Positions 1-7,770 of a DNA stretch of 64,000 nt are shown here, piece by piece (positions within the stretch are counted from its first letter, which is position 1; each line of letters starts with the position of its first letter). Source of the DNA: Paenibacillus sp. JNUCC-31 (GTDB lineage Bacteria; Bacillota; Bacilli; Paenibacillales; Paenibacillaceae); contig NZ_CP062165.1 in the NCBI RefSeq assembly GCF_014844075.1, forward strand, positions 6,138,001 to 6,202,000, written 5' to 3'. Below the pieces are notes generated by a model, which was not told where the DNA came from, made no database searches, and worked only from the letters and a program-made list of their open reading frames with translations. Both the position numbers and the translations under genes were made by a program.

Positions 1-1
1 T

Positions 2-316
2 TCGGACAAAACCCCGCCTGTAACCAAATATGTTCTAGTTCCCCTGACAGAGGTATCCAATGGGAAACCATACATTAATGGATTTAACTTCAAGTTAAAG
101 GCAACAGACGAAGTTAACGGATCAGGCTTGAAAATGATCCAGTACAGAATCAATGGCGGGGAATGGATCACGTTTATCGGACCCATAAAAATCTATGCTC
201 CCGATGTCAAAACCGTGGAGTATTTCAGTACGGATGTCGCCGGCAACCAAGAGAAAATAAACAAAATGGATTTTGTGAATGGGAAGTTTGAAGGAGCAGG
301 ATCATACCCATATTGA
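2..316 (+). CDS. C-terminal fragment of a surface/secreted protein with an OmpL47-type domain
   Basis: The frame is open from the left edge to a TGA at 314-316, giving at least 104 residues of the C-terminus of a larger protein. The visible segment reads DKTPPVT near the start, then GSGLKMIQYRINGG, YFSTDVAGN and a short tail. This is the pattern of the Ig-like/OmpL47 beta-domain (DxTxP opening, YRINGG strand, AxDxAGN close) that is often found in large extracellular glycosidases and S-layer-associated proteins of Paenibacillus. The fold assignment is from motif recognition. The function of the whole protein cannot be told because its N-terminal part lies outside the window. An ATG at 128 is internal and not a likely start. 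Confidence 0.7.
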   Translation, partial: SDKTPPVTKYVLVPLTEVSNGKPYINGFNFKLKATDEVNGSGLKMIQYRINGGEWITFIGPIKIYAPDVKTVEYFSTDVAGNQEKINKMDFVNGKFEGAGSYPY

Positions 317-342
317 TTAAATAGCTACTTATAATGAAGGAA

Positions 343-398
343 GGCGACGCCTGACTCTATGAATCCCTTTGTTGGGCAAGAGTCGTAGTCGTCTTTTT
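343..398 (+). terminator. Intrinsic terminator after the OmpL47-type gene
   Basis: An imperfect stem (GACTCT at 353-358 pairing with AGAGTC at 379-384, extended outward by GCGAC/GTCGT) is followed by a T-run at 393-397. It lies just after the stop at 316 and before the nitroreductase gene. Confidence 0.6.
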
Positions 399-589
399 AC
401 ATCCAATTTACCCAGTACGAATTTAATGTCGTCAGCAACCCTTTGAATCCTTTGAACCGATCAGTGTATAATCAAGATTGATAATCCAGTTTTGTTTGCA
501 TCATTTGATTTTTCATAAATGAGTCGATTCACATCGCAGGCTCTAGCTGCGGTCACGGATAATCTTTTTATAACCTGGGAGGTATGGTC

Positions 590-1141
590 ATGAGTAAATC
601 TACACAAACGGGTAATGCCGTAAGAGAGGCCATTCAAAATCGTCGTACCGTCAAAAAGTTTAAAAAAGAAGCCGTTCCTACACAACAAATTATTGATTTG
701 CTGGACACGGCCGTATGGGCACCCAATCACAAATTGCGTGAGCCGTGGCGGTTTCTGTTGTTTAGCGGACACGGACTGAACAAGTTGGCAGACGCGATTG
801 ATGCAGAGATGGGTGAGGATAACAAGTTCTCGGCGAATATCAAGCAGGTTCCTACCGTTATGCTTGTAGTGATGGAAGAAGATCCGCGCCAAAATATTTG
901 GGATGAAGATTTTGCAGCAGTTAGTGCACTGGTACAGAACTTCCTGCTCGCGGCATGGAGTGAAGATATCGGTACGTTCTGGGTAACCAAGCCTTTCTTG
1001 TATGCACCGAAATTCCGTAAATCTCTGGGCATTCAGGCTGGGGAAAAAATTATAGGGATGGTTTACATGGGGTATCCAGATGTAATTCCTTCTGCCAAAG
1101 AACGTACACCAGCCAAGGATAAGCTGACCATATTTGAATAA
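590..1141 (+). CDS. Nitroreductase family protein
   Basis: 183-residue protein of the FMN-dependent nitroreductase superfamily, which reduces nitro compounds, quinones or similar electron acceptors with NAD(P)H. The N-terminus has the family signature AIQNRRTVKKF followed by WAPNHKLREPWRF (FMN phosphate/isoalloxazine contacts), and the C-terminal third has EKIIGMVYMGYP. Two ATGs are possible. The one at 584 is 1 nt from the GGGAGG at 577-582, so the ATG at 590 (7 nt spacing, protein MSKSTQ...) is preferred. It stands alone between a terminator and the convergent comM-type gene. The true substrate cannot be told from sequence. It resembles the small Bacillus YfhC/YdgI-type enzymes. Confidence 0.85.
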   Translation: MSKSTQTGNAVREAIQNRRTVKKFKKEAVPTQQIIDLLDTAVWAPNHKLREPWRFLLFSGHGLNKLADAIDAEMGEDNKFSANIKQVPTVMLVVMEEDPRQNIWDEDFAAVSALVQNFLLAAWSEDIGTFWVTKPFLYAPKFRKSLGIQAGEKIIGMVYMGYPDVIPSAKERTPAKDKLTIFE

Positions 1142-1190
1142 TTAGTATCTTCTTTGCGTTATACATCCCAATATGATGCTTTACGAAAAG

Positions 1191-1237
1191 CCTCTGCAAG
1201 TATCCCTCTTTATACAGAGGAGAGATACTTGGCAGGG
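1191..1237. other. Long imperfect hairpin between convergent genes
   Basis: CTGC-AAGTATC (from 1194) pairs with GATACTTGGCAG (ending 1235), and an inner stem CCTCT/AGAGG closes around a short loop. No clear T-run follows on the + strand, so it is a weak terminator candidate for the nitroreductase gene. Confidence 0.4.
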
Positions 1238-1295
1238 GTATTTGACTTGTTCGGATATGGAAAGTTGCGAACGCTCTCTACGCTAGCCACTTGAA

Positions 1296-1327
1296 CGTAA
1301 AATATTGCTGAAGGTTTCGAGCAATAT
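1296..1327 (-). terminator. Likely terminator of the comM-type gene
   Basis: ATATTGCT at 1302-1309 and AGCAATAT at 1320-1327 form an 8-bp stem. Read on the minus strand, it is followed by ATTTTACG, a short U-tract. It lies 35-60 nt downstream of the stop codon at 1362. Confidence 0.45.
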
Positions 1328-1361
1328 CCTCCTTTGGGCCGTGCATCAACGGGGCTGATTC

Positions 1362-2966
1362 TCAAAATAAATTCAAATCCAACTGGCGATATTGTATTGC
1401 TTCAGCTACGTGTGCTGTCAAAATTTCTCCCTCATGATCCAGATCGGCGATGGTCTGGGCCATCTTGATAATTCGATCATGCGCACGCATGCTCAAATTC
1501 AACGCTTGCAGCGTCTGTTGAAGCAAGTTATCAGCTTCTTCCGGAAGACGGATGGTTCGACGCAACAGGGTTCCTGATAGCTGGCTATTCCAGCGAACTG
1601 AACTTTTCGCATATCGTGCAGCCTGAATTTGATGCGCATGAATAACTTTGGTCTGCATTTCTGACGATGAAGGCGAAGCTCCAGACTTCCGCCACTCACT
1701 TGGGGGAGGCACCTCAACCTGAAGGTCGATGCGATCCAGCAGGGGTCCCGAAATTTTGGCACGGTAGGCGGCAACACGGGCAGGACTGCAAATACAGCGT
1801 TGCTCTTCCGATTGGGCAGACAAATAGCCACAGGGGCAGGGGTTCATCGAGCATGCGAGCATAAACTGCGCAGGGAAAGTGAACGCTGCTCTCGCACGGC
1901 TAATCGTAACTTTCCGATCTTCCAACGGTTGTCTCAATACTTCAAGAACTTGCCGCTGGAACTCGGGCAGCTCATCCAGAAACAATATGCCTCGGTGAGC
2001 AAGACTTACTTCACCCGGCTTAGGAATACCGCCACCACCAATTAGACCTGATGTGGATATCGTATGGTGGGGAGAGCGAAAAGGCCTGTCTGCGATGAGA
2101 CCATGAGAGGTTTCCTTGAGCTTGCCTGCGGCACTTAGCACTTTGGTTACTTCCAGAGCTTCGTCTTCGGACAAAGGAGGAAGAATCGTAGGCAGCCGTT
2201 TAATTAACATGGTTTTCCCTGTTCCTGGCGGTCCGACGAGCAAAATATTGTGCATGCCTGCTGCGGCAATCATAAGTGCACGTTTCACATGGTGCTGTCC
2301 CAAGACATCACTATAATCATCATCCAGAAATGAAGTGTGTTTCGAGCGGTCGCGGTTATTCAAATCATCGTAATCTGGAACCCGAACAGAAAGGTGGGCG
2401 TAGTCTTTTAAAACAATAGACCCAGCAATTTGAACCGTTCCGTTCGTGCTCTTTGCAGCTGTTACGCTCTCTGGAACGATATCTTGTAAATGACGAATGC
2501 CATATACCTGAATACCCCGAATTAGTGAAGCCTCTTCCAGATTATCGGCGGGCAGAAGAACAGAGGTAAAGCCTTGCCGTTTCGCCAAATCTACCATGGA
2601 CAAAATACCAGGAACGGATCTCACTGAACCGTCCAATGCCAACTCACCCACCACCAATGTCCGTTCCTGCACAGGAAGTACCAGCTGGCCACTTGTTGTA
2701 AGTAATCCAATTGCAATAGCAAGATCAAAAGAAGAGCCTTCCTTGCGCAGATCAGCAGGGGCCAGGTTAATCGTAATTCGCTGTAACGGGTACTGATAGC
2801 CACAGTTTTTGATAGCTGCACGAACACGTTCAACCGCTTCACGAATGGCTGAATCCGGTAACCCGATAATGGACGTCTGGGGTAATCCATTCGACAAATC
2901 TGTTTCCACTTCAATTAGAACTCCGTCAATTCCATACAAACAGGCACTATGCAGTTTTCCATACAT
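1362..2966 (-). CDS. comM: YifB/ComM family Mg-chelatase-like AAA+ ATPase
   Basis: 534-residue protein matching the YifB/ComM family. It has an N-terminal Lon-protease-like fold (residues ~1-170, with NLAPADLRKEGSSFDLAIA), a Mg-chelatase-type AAA+ domain with Walker A GPPGTGKT at 245-252 and Walker B ILFLDELPEF, then a C-terminal Mg_chelatase_C region ending in DLNLF. In Gram-negatives ComM is a branch-migration helicase used in natural transformation. The role in Firmicutes is less clear. The ATG at 2966 gives the conserved MYGKLHSA start. A GTG at 2981 lies inside or next to the ribosome site (GAGGTG at 2980-2985), so it is not used. dprA, also a transformation-associated gene, lies 3.5 kb away but is not in the same transcript. 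Confidence 0.9.
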   Translation of the reverse strand: MYGKLHSACLYGIDGVLIEVETDLSNGLPQTSIIGLPDSAIREAVERVRAAIKNCGYQYPLQRITINLAPADLRKEGSSFDLAIAIGLLTTSGQLVLPVQERTLVVGELALDGSVRSVPGILSMVDLAKRQGFTSVLLPADNLEEASLIRGIQVYGIRHLQDIVPESVTAAKSTNGTVQIAGSIVLKDYAHLSVRVPDYDDLNNRDRSKHTSFLDDDYSDVLGQHHVKRALMIAAAGMHNILLVGPPGTGKTMLIKRLPTILPPLSEDEALEVTKVLSAAGKLKETSHGLIADRPFRSPHHTISTSGLIGGGGIPKPGEVSLAHRGILFLDELPEFQRQVLEVLRQPLEDRKVTISRARAAFTFPAQFMLACSMNPCPCGYLSAQSEEQRCICSPARVAAYRAKISGPLLDRIDLQVEVPPPSEWRKSGASPSSSEMQTKVIHAHQIQAARYAKSSVRWNSQLSGTLLRRTIRLPEEADNLLQQTLQALNLSMRAHDRIIKMAQTIADLDHEGEILTAHVAEAIQYRQLDLNLF

Positions 2967-3052
2967 AATAAAAAGAAACACCTCATTCCGTTCTTGGCGC
3001 GCAAAATACGGCCAGTTTACGAATTAAGGTGCTTCCTCATCTTCTAACAAGC

Positions 3053-3081
3053 ATTGTATATAAAAGGAATCAGGGCGTCAA
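3053..3081 (-). promoter_or_regulatory. Sigma-A promoter for the comM-type gene
   Basis: Read on the minus strand: -35 TTGACG (3081-3076), 17-bp spacer, -10 TACAAT (3058-3053). Both boxes are close to consensus with ideal spacing. The start codon is about 80 nt downstream of the expected transcription start. Confidence 0.75.
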
Positions 3082-3403
3082 CCCGTCCTCGTCATAGCTG
3101 CTATGTACCTCTCCCTGATCCCTGAATTGTTTAAAGATTACTTTATTAAGTGTAGTTTCTCGTGGAATTAGACATGGTTCTGTGCTGATTTTTAATATCG
3201 CACTATTATGTTTTACAAAACTTAATTTAACACTATTAAATAGAAAAGTAAAATAATTTGTGCTCAATTATTCTGTTTTTTTTTTAATTTGTGATAAGAT
3301 AGATGAAGAGTTCCTAATAATGCGCATAATGTCTAGCGACAAAACAGGGGTGAAGACCTTTTTATTAGGAATTGAATGTACAATAGGTAGGTGAGACAAT
3401 CAT
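3082..3403. other. AT-rich intergenic region upstream of ohrR-like gene
   Basis: The 437-bp gap between the comM-type gene and the ohrR-like gene has no convincing coding sequence. Its left part carries the comM promoter. Its right part is very AT-rich with a T-run at about 3277-3288, and holds the 10-bp inverted repeat listed separately. No clear sigma-A promoter for the downstream gene could be fixed. Confidence 0.5.
3311..3371. repeat. Perfect 10-bp inverted repeat upstream of ohrR-like gene
   Basis: TTCCTAATAA at 3311-3320 and TTATTAGGAA at 3362-3371 are exact reverse complements separated by 41 bp. They lie 33-93 bp before the start codon of the MarR/OhrR regulator gene. They could be paired operator half-sites or the base of an RNA stem-loop in its leader. 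The pairing is seen directly; the role is inferred. Confidence 0.6.
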
Positions 3404-3859
3404 ATGCAGACTGACAGTTTGAAGCTGGATAACCAATTATGCTTTGCCATATACGCTTGTTCACGTGAAATTACGAAGATGTACCAGCCCTATCTTGAGG
3501 TGCTCGGCGTAACGTATTCGCAGTATCTGGTCTTAATGGTGTTGTGGGAACGTGAAGAATGTACGGTTAAGGAAATCGGAGAAGCGCTATATCTCGATTC
3601 GGGAACGTTAACGCCACTTCTGAAACGTTTGCAGTCAGCAGGGCATATTCATCGTGAACGTTCAGCCCAGGATGAACGAAAAGTATTGATTACTCTCACT
3701 GAATCCGGGCGGGAACTACGTAATAAAGCTTTATCCATACCTGCATCGATTCAGGGAGATGCTTGCCTGAACAGTGCAGAGTTTGAGTCTTTACTGGGCC
3801 AGTTTAAGGGCCTTTTGAAAAAGGTCCATGAGACCAATACCAAAGAATCCAGAAAATAA
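3404..3859 (+). CDS. ohrR: MarR-family organic-peroxide sensing regulator (OhrR-like)
   Basis: 151-residue winged-helix MarR protein that aligns along its length with OhrR: N-terminal [15 protein letters not shown] with the reactive-cysteine context LCF (Cys13), the [20 protein letters not shown] region, the recognition-helix segment [15 protein letters not shown], and the wing [13 protein letters not shown]. OhrR represses the ohr peroxidase gene and releases DNA when Cys13 is oxidised by organic hydroperoxides. There are also Cys19, Cys53 and Cys121. Cys121, in an ACLNSAEF context, sits near where two-cysteine (Xanthomonas-type) OhrR proteins have their resolving cysteine. No ohr gene is adjacent. 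A terminator follows directly. The target is therefore unknown and the exact paralogue name is inferred. Confidence 0.8.
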   Translation: MQTDSLKLDNQLCFAIYACSREITKMYQPYLEVLGVTYSQYLVLMVLWEREECTVKEIGEALYLDSGTLTPLLKRLQSAGHIHRERSAQDERKVLITLTESGRELRNKALSIPASIQGDACLNSAEFESLLGQFKGLLKKVHETNTKESRK

Positions 3860-3878
3860 TTGGGTATAGCATTATAAA

Positions 3879-3912
3879 CAAAAAACCTTGGCTATTTAGC
3901 TGAGGTTTTTCC
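3879..3912 (+). terminator. Intrinsic terminator after ohrR-like gene
   Basis: AAAAACCTTGGCT, loop, AGCTGAGGTTTTT: a stem flanked by A- and T-runs, 20 nt after the stop codon. The symmetric A/T-runs mean it could work in either direction. Confidence 0.8.
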
Positions 3913-3986
3913 ATTTATATCCAAACATTCACATTATGGGATCATACTCATATCAAAATACTGTCTATTAACCATTACTTTTTTAA

Positions 3987-4000
3987 GGAAAGCGTTTTAA
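3987..4000 (+). promoter_or_regulatory. Candidate CcpA (cre) site upstream of sucCD
   Basis: GGAAAGCGTTTTAA matches 12 of 14 positions of the cre consensus TGWAANCGNTNWCA. It lies just upstream of a TACAAT at 4009-4014 that could serve as the -10 of the sucC promoter, so a bound CcpA would cover the -35 region. The match is seen; the regulation (carbon catabolite control of a TCA-cycle operon) is inferred. No good -35 hexamer was found. Confidence 0.45.
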
Positions 4001-4105
4001 AAACGTGTTACAATGAATTGGGTTTAAGTGAAAATAGTCAACATTTGTCTTTTGTTAGTCTACCAACCCGCCTTGTTGCAGTCATGTTGATAGGAGGATT
4101 CGAGA

Positions 4106-5266
4106 ATGAATATCCATGAATATCAAGGAAAAGAAGTACTGAAACAGTATGGAGTCACCGTTCCAAACGGAAAGGTTGCTTATACAGTCGATGAAGCGGT
4201 TGCGGCCGCAGAGGCACTGGGCAGTCCGGTGACTGTAGTCAAAGCGCAAATTCATGCAGGTGGCCGGGGGAAAGCCGGCGGCGTGAAAGTAGCGAAAAGT
4301 ATCGACGAAGTTCGTGCTTACGCATCCGAAATTTTGGGAAAAGTATTGGTAACACACCAGACTGGACCTGAAGGTAAAGAAGTGAAGCGTCTTCTGATTG
4401 AAGAAGGATGCGATATCCGCAAAGAGTATTATGTGGGTGTTGTTGTAGACCGTGCCACAGGCCGCGTCGTAATGATGGCTTCCGAAGAAGGCGGTACAGA
4501 GATCGAAGAAGTAGCTGAAGCTACACCTGAGAAAATTTTCAAAGAAATCATTGACCCTGCAATTGGATTGCAAGTGTTCCAGGCACGTAAACTGGCGTAC
4601 AGCATTCGTATTCCGAATGAGTTGGTGAACAAAGCAGTTAAGTTTATGCTTGCGTTGTACACAGCGTTTGTTGAAAAAGATTGCTCCATTGCCGAAATCA
4701 ACCCACTCGTTGTTACCGGAGATGGAAACGTTATCGCGCTGGATGCCAAATTGAATTTTGATTCCAACGCCTTGTTCCGTCATAAAGACATTCTGGAACT
4801 GCGCGACCTGGATGAAGAAGACGAAAAAGAAATCGAAGCTTCCAAATACGACCTCAGCTACATAGCACTTGATGGCAACATCGGCTGTATGGTCAATGGT
4901 GCGGGACTTGCGATGGCGACGATGGATATCATCAAATACTATGGCGGCGACCCGGCCAACTTCCTTGATGTTGGGGGCGGTGCTACAACAGAGAAAGTGA
5001 CTGAAGCTTTCAAAATCATTTTGTCTGACGCCAAAGTGGCGGGTATCTTCGTTAACATTTTTGGCGGCATTATGCGCTGTGATGTCATTGCCAATGGTGT
5101 TGTTGAAGCCGCGAAGCAGCTTGGCCTGACTAAACCGCTGGTTGTTCGTCTTGAAGGAACTAACGTGGAGCTTGGTAAACGTATTTTGGGTGAATCCGGC
5201 CTGAATATCGTTCCTGCTGATTCCATGGCCGATGGTGCACAGAAAATTGTTGCCCTCGTAAAATAA
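4106..5266 (+). CDS. sucC: Succinyl-CoA synthetase (ADP-forming) beta subunit
   Basis: 386 residues, the usual length for SucC. With SucD it converts succinyl-CoA, ADP (or GDP) and phosphate to succinate, CoA and ATP in the TCA cycle. The N-terminal ATP-grasp domain starts [17 protein letters not shown] and includes [18 protein letters not shown] (nucleotide binding) and AEINPLVV (metal site). The C-terminal CoA-ligase-type domain includes [11 protein letters not shown] and DVGGGA, ending in the subunit-contact region [13 protein letters not shown]. The ATG is preceded by AGGAGG. sucD follows after 79 bp, and the two are surely co-transcribed. The upstream region has a candidate CcpA site. 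Confidence 0.97.
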   Translation: MNIHEYQGKEVLKQYGVTVPNGKVAYTVDEAVAAAEALGSPVTVVKAQIHAGGRGKAGGVKVAKSIDEVRAYASEILGKVLVTHQTGPEGKEVKRLLIEEGCDIRKEYYVGVVVDRATGRVVMMASEEGGTEIEEVAEATPEKIFKEIIDPAIGLQVFQARKLAYSIRIPNELVNKAVKFMLALYTAFVEKDCSIAEINPLVVTGDGNVIALDAKLNFDSNALFRHKDILELRDLDEEDEKEIEASKYDLSYIALDGNIGCMVNGAGLAMATMDIIKYYGGDPANFLDVGGGATTEKVTEAFKIILSDAKVAGIFVNIFGGIMRCDVIANGVVEAAKQLGLTKPLVVRLEGTNVELGKRILGESGLNIVPADSMADGAQKIVALVK

Positions 5267-5345
5267 GTTCATTCCTGGGCAAATTGCTGCCTTAGTTCCG
5301 GAGCTGTCCGGCACTTGAAAAATAACCGTAAGGATGTGAAGCAAC

Positions 5346-6275
5346 GTGAGTATTTTGATTGATAAAAATACAAAAGTCATTACGCAAGGCATTACGGGTT
5401 CAACGGGAATGTTCCACACGAAGGGCGCATTGGACTACGGAACCCAGATGGTAGGCGGCGTAACACCGGGTAAAGGCGGAACCAATGTTGATATTACGCT
5501 GGAAGATGGCAAAGTTGTCAGTCTTCCGGTGTTCAATACGGTACAGGAAGCGAAGGAAGCTACTGGCGCAACAGCGAGCGTCATCTACGTTCCCCCGGCA
5601 TTTGCAGCGGATTCCATCATGGAAGCTGTTGACGCAGAGCTGGATCTCGTGATCTGTATCACCGAAGGTATCCCGGTACTTGATATGGTCAAGGTTGACC
5701 GTTTCATGGAAGGCAAAGATACCGTTCTGATCGGACCAAACTGTCCGGGCGTTATTACACCAGGTGAATGCAAAATCGGCATCATGCCGGGTTATATTCA
5801 TATGCCTGGTCACGTTGGCGTGGTTTCCCGTAGTGGAACGCTCACGTATGAAGCTGTTCATCAATTGTCTGCACGTGGAATTGGACAATCATCTGCTGTT
5901 GGAATCGGGGGCGACCCGGTTAAAGGCTCCGAGTTCATTGATATCCTGAAACGGTTCAATGAAGATCCGCAGACGCATGCTGTCATCATGATCGGTGAAA
6001 TCGGCGGTACAGCTGAAGAGGATGCTGCAGAGTGGGTACGTGAAAACATGACCAAACCAGTGGTTGGCTTTATCGGTGGTGTTACCGCGCCTCCGGGTAA
6101 ACGCATGGGTCATGCGGGTGCAATTATCTCAGGTGGTAAAGGTACTGCCAAAGAAAAAATTGCGAAACTTGAATCTTGCGGAATTAAAGTTGCTCCAACG
6201 CCGGCCGAAATGGGCTCAACGCTGGTGAGTGTACTAGAAGAACGCGGAATTCTGAATTTGTGCACGACACATTAA
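5346..6275 (+). CDS. sucD: Succinyl-CoA synthetase (ADP-forming) alpha subunit
   Basis: 309 residues. The alpha subunit binds CoA and carries the histidine that is transiently phosphorylated. It has the Rossmann-type CoA-binding start ([19 protein letters not shown]), VIYVPPAFA, the [20 protein letters not shown] motif, and the phosphohistidine loop [10 protein letters not shown] with His256. It starts with GTG at 5346, about 11 nt after an AAGGA; the family N-terminus ([15 protein letters not shown]) supports this. A strong terminator about 80 nt after the stop ends the sucCD transcript. Confidence 0.97.
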   Translation: MSILIDKNTKVITQGITGSTGMFHTKGALDYGTQMVGGVTPGKGGTNVDITLEDGKVVSLPVFNTVQEAKEATGATASVIYVPPAFAADSIMEAVDAELDLVICITEGIPVLDMVKVDRFMEGKDTVLIGPNCPGVITPGECKIGIMPGYIHMPGHVGVVSRSGTLTYEAVHQLSARGIGQSSAVGIGGDPVKGSEFIDILKRFNEDPQTHAVIMIGEIGGTAEEDAAEWVRENMTKPVVGFIGGVTAPPGKRMGHAGAIISGGKGTAKEKIAKLESCGIKVAPTPAEMGSTLVSVLEERGILNLCTTH

Positions 6276-6354
6276 TTCTTTCCCGTTATAATAGAAGAAA
6301 CGGTTCAGAGAGCTAAACTGTCTGGGAACCGACTATTGTTGATACGGAAAAGGT

Positions 6355-6396
6355 AAGCAACCTTTTGTCCATAACAGGACGAAGGGTTGCTTTTTT
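6355..6396 (+). terminator. Intrinsic terminator of sucCD
   Basis: AAGCAACCTTTTGTCC, loop ATAACA, GGACGAAGGGTTGC followed by TTTTTT: a stem of about 14 bp with two mismatches and a clear U-tract. A second hairpin without a T-run (CGGTTC...GAACCG, about 6300-6332) lies just upstream. Confidence 0.85.
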
Positions 6397-6450
6397 GCGT
6401 TTTTTTACAGGTGGTACATGAGAAGAAGGGTCCTCCTGCAAAGTAAACGC

Positions 6451-6479
6451 TTGCATTCTGTTGTCACTTACCACACAAT
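6451..6479 (+). promoter_or_regulatory. Possible sigma-A promoter for dprA
   Basis: TTGCAT (6451-6456), 17-bp spacer, CACAAT (6474-6479), 40 bp before the dprA start and after the sucD terminator. Box quality is moderate. Confidence 0.4.
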
Positions 6480-6519
6480 ATGAGGGAAGATTTTCTTCCC
6501 GCTTCGGGAGGTTATTGAT

Positions 6520-7650
6520 ATGGAAGAAAGATGGATTTTGATTGGTTTACATGAAACGGAAGGCGTTGGTAAGAAAACAATCTCCAAGTTACTATCAGGA
6601 AATCATCAACTGGCTGATCTATTGAGCTATGAAGAAGGGGACTGGACTGCTGCGGGTCTGCGTAAGGATCAGGCAGTGCGTTTAGCGAAGCAGTTCAATG
6701 CTGACTGGATTGAACAGAGACAAGCGTGTTTGTACAAACAAGGCATTGAGGTTATTACTTATCTAGACCATGACTATCCTATATTAATGAAGGAAACCGT
6801 TCAACCACCTTGGGTAATGTACGGTCGCGGCGACCTGAATTTGTTGCACAGCCAATCCATTGCAATGGTAGGGACCCGCATGCCTACGGTATACGGACGT
6901 AAAGTTGGTGAAAAACTGGCGGAGCAATTTTGCCATGCTGGGCTGACAGTTGTGAGTGGACTCGCCAGAGGAATAGATAGCGTGTGTCATGATGCTGCGC
7001 TGCGTGCCAATGGCAAAACCATTGCGGTATTTGGGACAGGAATTGACAATATTTATCCACCCGAAAATACAAGTCTCGCAGAACGGATTGCCGACAAGGG
7101 TCTGCTATTGTCGGAATATCCACCAGGTACACGTGCCCGTCAGGGCTTATTTCCAGAACGTAATCGGATCATCGCCGGTCTAACCCTGGGTACATTGGTT
7201 GTTGAGGCTGACATTCGAAGCGGCTCTTTGATTACTGCGGATGCCGCTCTTGAAGCGGGAAGAGACGTGTTTGCAGTCCCGGGACCCATAACATCTCCCA
7301 AGAGTCGAGGTTCACACAACCTGATTCGTCAGGGAGCGAAATTGGTAACTTGCGCCACGGATTTATTAGAAGAGTATCGATTGGACTTGCCAAATACGGA
7401 ACAACTTCCTTACAATAGAGGACGTTCGACGCATAGCAGTGAAACTTCCAAACAGGGAATATTTCCAGTGGTAAAACTATCTTTGGATGAACGATGTGTT
7501 ATTAATTTACTGGAGCAGGAGGAGCATTCTCTGGATCAACTTGTTGAACAGCTTCATTGGGATTTTGGACATTTGCATTCAGTTCTGTTATCTTTAATCA
7601 TAAAAAAGCAGATTAGCCAATTACCTGGAACCAAATACGCGAGGGTATGA
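6520..7650 (+). CDS. dprA: DNA-processing protein DprA (RecA loader in transformation)
   Basis: 376 residues. DprA/Smf binds incoming single-stranded DNA and loads RecA during natural transformation. The N-terminal SAM-like helices contain a helix-hairpin-helix-type GVGKKTISKLL. The central Rossmann-like DNA-binding domain has AMVGTRMPTVYGRKVG, VSGLARGIDSVCHDAAL, FGTGIDNIYPPEN and FPERNRIIAGL. The C-terminal part (residues ~310-376) looks like the winged-helix DprA_C region. The start is preceded by CGGGAGG. The nearby comM-type gene suggests an intact set of transformation-associated genes, although many non-competent bacteria also keep dprA. topA lies 120 bp downstream in the conserved Bacillales order. 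Confidence 0.95.
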   Translation: MEERWILIGLHETEGVGKKTISKLLSGNHQLADLLSYEEGDWTAAGLRKDQAVRLAKQFNADWIEQRQACLYKQGIEVITYLDHDYPILMKETVQPPWVMYGRGDLNLLHSQSIAMVGTRMPTVYGRKVGEKLAEQFCHAGLTVVSGLARGIDSVCHDAALRANGKTIAVFGTGIDNIYPPENTSLAERIADKGLLLSEYPPGTRARQGLFPERNRIIAGLTLGTLVVEADIRSGSLITADAALEAGRDVFAVPGPITSPKSRGSHNLIRQGAKLVTCATDLLEEYRLDLPNTEQLPYNRGRSTHSSETSKQGIFPVVKLSLDERCVINLLEQEEHSLDQLVEQLHWDFGHLHSVLLSLIIKKQISQLPGTKYARV

Positions 7651-7703
7651 CAGTGCTGCACTCAAGGTAGCATGTGAAAATAGATTATTAGCGGAAGTTA
7701 ATC

Positions 7704-7750
7704 CTGCTGCTAAGTGATGGATGAAACAAAAAAACAAGCAGCAGTTTCAT
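7704..7750 (+). other. Two crossing inverted repeats in the dprA-topA gap
   Basis: CTGCTGCT (7704-7711) can pair with AGCAGCAG (7737-7744), and ATGAAAC (7721-7727) can pair with GTTTCAT (7744-7750). The stems cross in order, so they form either alternative structures or an H-type pseudoknot, ending just before the topA ribosome site (GAGAGGAG). Confidence 0.4.
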
Positions 7751-7770
7751 GACTGAGAGGAGATGAACCT

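Noticed and set aside
3070-3267. 65-codon minus-strand frame in the comM-ohrR gap
   Set aside because: It begins with TTG without a ribosome site, overlaps the comM promoter and resembles no family.
4082-5419. Long minus-strand frame (445 codons) opposite sucCD
   Set aside because: It lies entirely antisense to two highly conserved genes, shows no family motif and no ribosome site; long antisense frames arise from codon bias in sucC/sucD.
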